A DNA stretch of 64,000 bases, taken from the NCBI GenBank assembly GCA_905221605.1, contig CAJNDS010000158.1, forward strand, positions 348,676-412,675, given 5' to 3'. This stretch comes from Symbiodinium natans. Taxonomy: Eukaryota > Sar > Dinophyceae > Suessiales > Symbiodiniaceae. Below the pieces are notes generated by a model. That model ran no database searches. It was not told the origin of the DNA and was given only the letters and a program-made list of their open reading frames with translations. Each line of letters starts with the position of its first letter. Positions within the stretch are counted from its first letter, which is position 1. Below are positions 63,471-64,000 of this stretch, piece by piece. Made by a program: the position numbers and the translations under genes.

Positions 63471-63905
63471 TTTTTTGTCTTTTTCTTTTGTGTGTGTGTG
63501 GGTACTCAGAAAGTTCCGCTACTTGCAGGACCAATTGAGCAACCCCTGGGTGAAGGTGGAGACCCTTGCTGTTTGCTGTTGAAAATTTGAATGACGCCTG
63601 ACTTCGAGGGCATGCGCATCACCCACTGGCAGCCGCACTTGTATGTATATATATATATATGGGGGTTTCGCGATTTTAAGGGGTACCTTCTTGGGGTCCT
63701 CATTATCAGGGGATCCTACTATGTATGGGGTCTACATTAGGGTCCCCTTATGCTCGCAAACGCCTTGAGTCAGGAATCAAGGGGTCCCGGTGTGTCGGGC
63801 TCCTCATGTCGTAAAACGCTTTCGGCACAACCCAACCTGACAATGCAGGCGTATTTCCATGGACTGGACATCGATCCCAACGAGGCCGGGGGCATGGCCA
63901 TCGAA
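59381..63905 (+). CDS. voltage-gated cation channel with EF-hand-like tail, multi-exon, runs off the window
   Basis: Exon-sized pieces in the order of a six-helix channel. A cytosolic N-terminal candidate lies at about 59400-59640. S1 is at about 59826-59890 (ILANSCYLGYDADLQV). S2 is at 60136-60213 (VIFVVELFIRLGA, after AG|G). S3-S4 is at about 60640-60745, with the voltage-sensor arginines FLRILRVFRA. The S4-S5 linker is at about 61047-61112 (LRTMIFALINSFVSLLWAF). S5 is at about 61377-61446 (LKAMICLIIFIFSILFCNG). The pore helix is at about 61700-61769 (HFGGLWPTCISLF). The filter exon from 61974 encodes AVTGGNDWMMYGEML, after a GC-AG intron (61770-61973). S6 is at 62055-62160 (GELYFMVFGFY) and 62352-62423 (VVTGIFVDSAVSTR). 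An EF-hand-like DVEGKGALTYEQL lies at 62821-62871, and a further tail exon AYFHGLDIDPNEAG at about 63849-63890. Most exon edges are approximate. One voltage-sensor domain is visible, so the number of domains in the full protein is unknown. Confidence 0.65.
60498..60545. repeat. (TC)n microsatellite
   Basis: About 20 TC units preceded by GCTC repeats, in a probable intron between S2 and S4 exons. Confidence 0.97.
60768..60825 (+). repeat. telomeric array (TTTAGGG)n in a probable intron
   Basis: Eight TTTAGGG copies starting about 25 bp after the S4-coding sequence of the channel gene. Confidence 0.95.
61859..61891. repeat. (TC)n microsatellite
   Basis: About 16 TC units within the GC-AG intron between the pore-helix and filter exons. 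Confidence 0.95.
62882..63010. repeat. (TC)n then (CTTGTG)n repeat
   Basis: A short TC run followed by about 17 copies of CTTGTG, just after the EF-hand-like exon. Leu/Val and Ala/Gln repeat ORFs over it are compositional. Confidence 0.97.
63035..63065. repeat. poly-T and (TG)n microsatellite
   Basis: About ten T then about ten GT units, in a probable intron. Confidence 0.93.
63379..63500. repeat. compound (CG)n (GGGT)n (GT)n poly-T microsatellite
   Basis: CG dinucleotides, then about 11 GGGT units, then about 14 GT units, T runs and GT units. Confidence 0.97.
63675..63765 (+). repeat. dispersed repeat (GGGATCCTACTAT type), copy 2
   Basis: Shares GGGGTACCTTCTTGGGG, GGATCCTACTAT, GGGGTCTACATTAGGGTCCCC and CGCAAACGCC in the same order as 38770-38850. 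More GGTCTCC/GGTCCC-type sequence continues to the window end. Confidence 0.6.
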
Positions 63906-64000
63906 GAGCCCAGCACATGGGGGCTCAAAATTATGGTCCCTTTTGTGGGTCTCCCTGATGGTCCCTTTTTTGGGGTCTCCAAGATGGTTGTAGCTATATT

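Noticed and set aside
1-64000. tRNA, rRNA or complete spliced-leader RNA gene
   Set aside because: None recognised on reading both strands; only a 12-nt leader-like match inside an LTR.

Overview
The window looks like nuclear DNA of a dinoflagellate, probably a Symbiodiniaceae-type alga. The evidence is (i) a chlorophyll a-c binding light-harvesting polyprotein with a bipartite plastid presequence; (ii) introns of GC-AG and GT-AG type in which every acceptor AG is followed by G, the dinoflagellate pattern; (iii) many interstitial TTTAGGG telomere-type arrays; (iv) abundant simple repeats and retroelements; (v) one LTR copy carrying the last 12 nt of the dinoflagellate spliced-leader sequence. 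Because genes are intron-rich, most were recovered by reading exon-sized coding pieces and matching them to families by eye. Splice sites are firm for the light-harvesting gene and approximate elsewhere.

Layout. 0.7-4.9 kb: a LINE with ORF1 (coiled coil plus RRM-like) and ORF2 (endonuclease plus reverse transcriptase), in the same frame and separated by one TAG. 5.1-5.7 kb: an 8-bp minisatellite. 7.4-9.4 kb: an AT-rich island whose single minus-strand ORF is split by a 1.06-kb foldback element with a 10-bp target duplication. 9.45-10.35 kb: 14-bp and roughly 78-bp tandem repeats. 13.07-22.97 kb: a complete, young Ty1/copia element on the minus strand (372-bp LTRs, PBS, PPT, one 2665-codon gag-pol ORF with an unusual ~670-residue C-terminal extension). 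23.4-26.5 kb: a repeat complex with an inverted repeat and a ~500-bp duplication. 26.5-34.9 kb: mostly unassigned, with one PAN/Apple-domain secreted-protein gene at 28.2-29.5 kb.

34.9-48.3 kb is the main host gene cluster, all on the plus strand: a glutathione-S-transferase-like gene, a possible membrane-protein exon, the three-domain light-harvesting polyprotein (eight exons, 700 residues), an NYN-domain putative ribonuclease gene and a PrsW-like intramembrane protease gene. 48.3-59.4 kb is largely unassigned, with poly-G/poly-C tracts, telomeric arrays and dispersed repeats. 59.8-63.9 kb holds exons of a voltage-gated cation channel (S1-S6, a pore motif GGNDW and an EF-hand-like tail) that runs off the right edge.

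All recognised host genes point the same way, as expected for dinoflagellate unidirectional clusters. The copia element and the AT-rich ORF are the only supported minus-strand coding units. No rRNA, tRNA, CRISPR array or complete spliced-leader RNA gene was seen.
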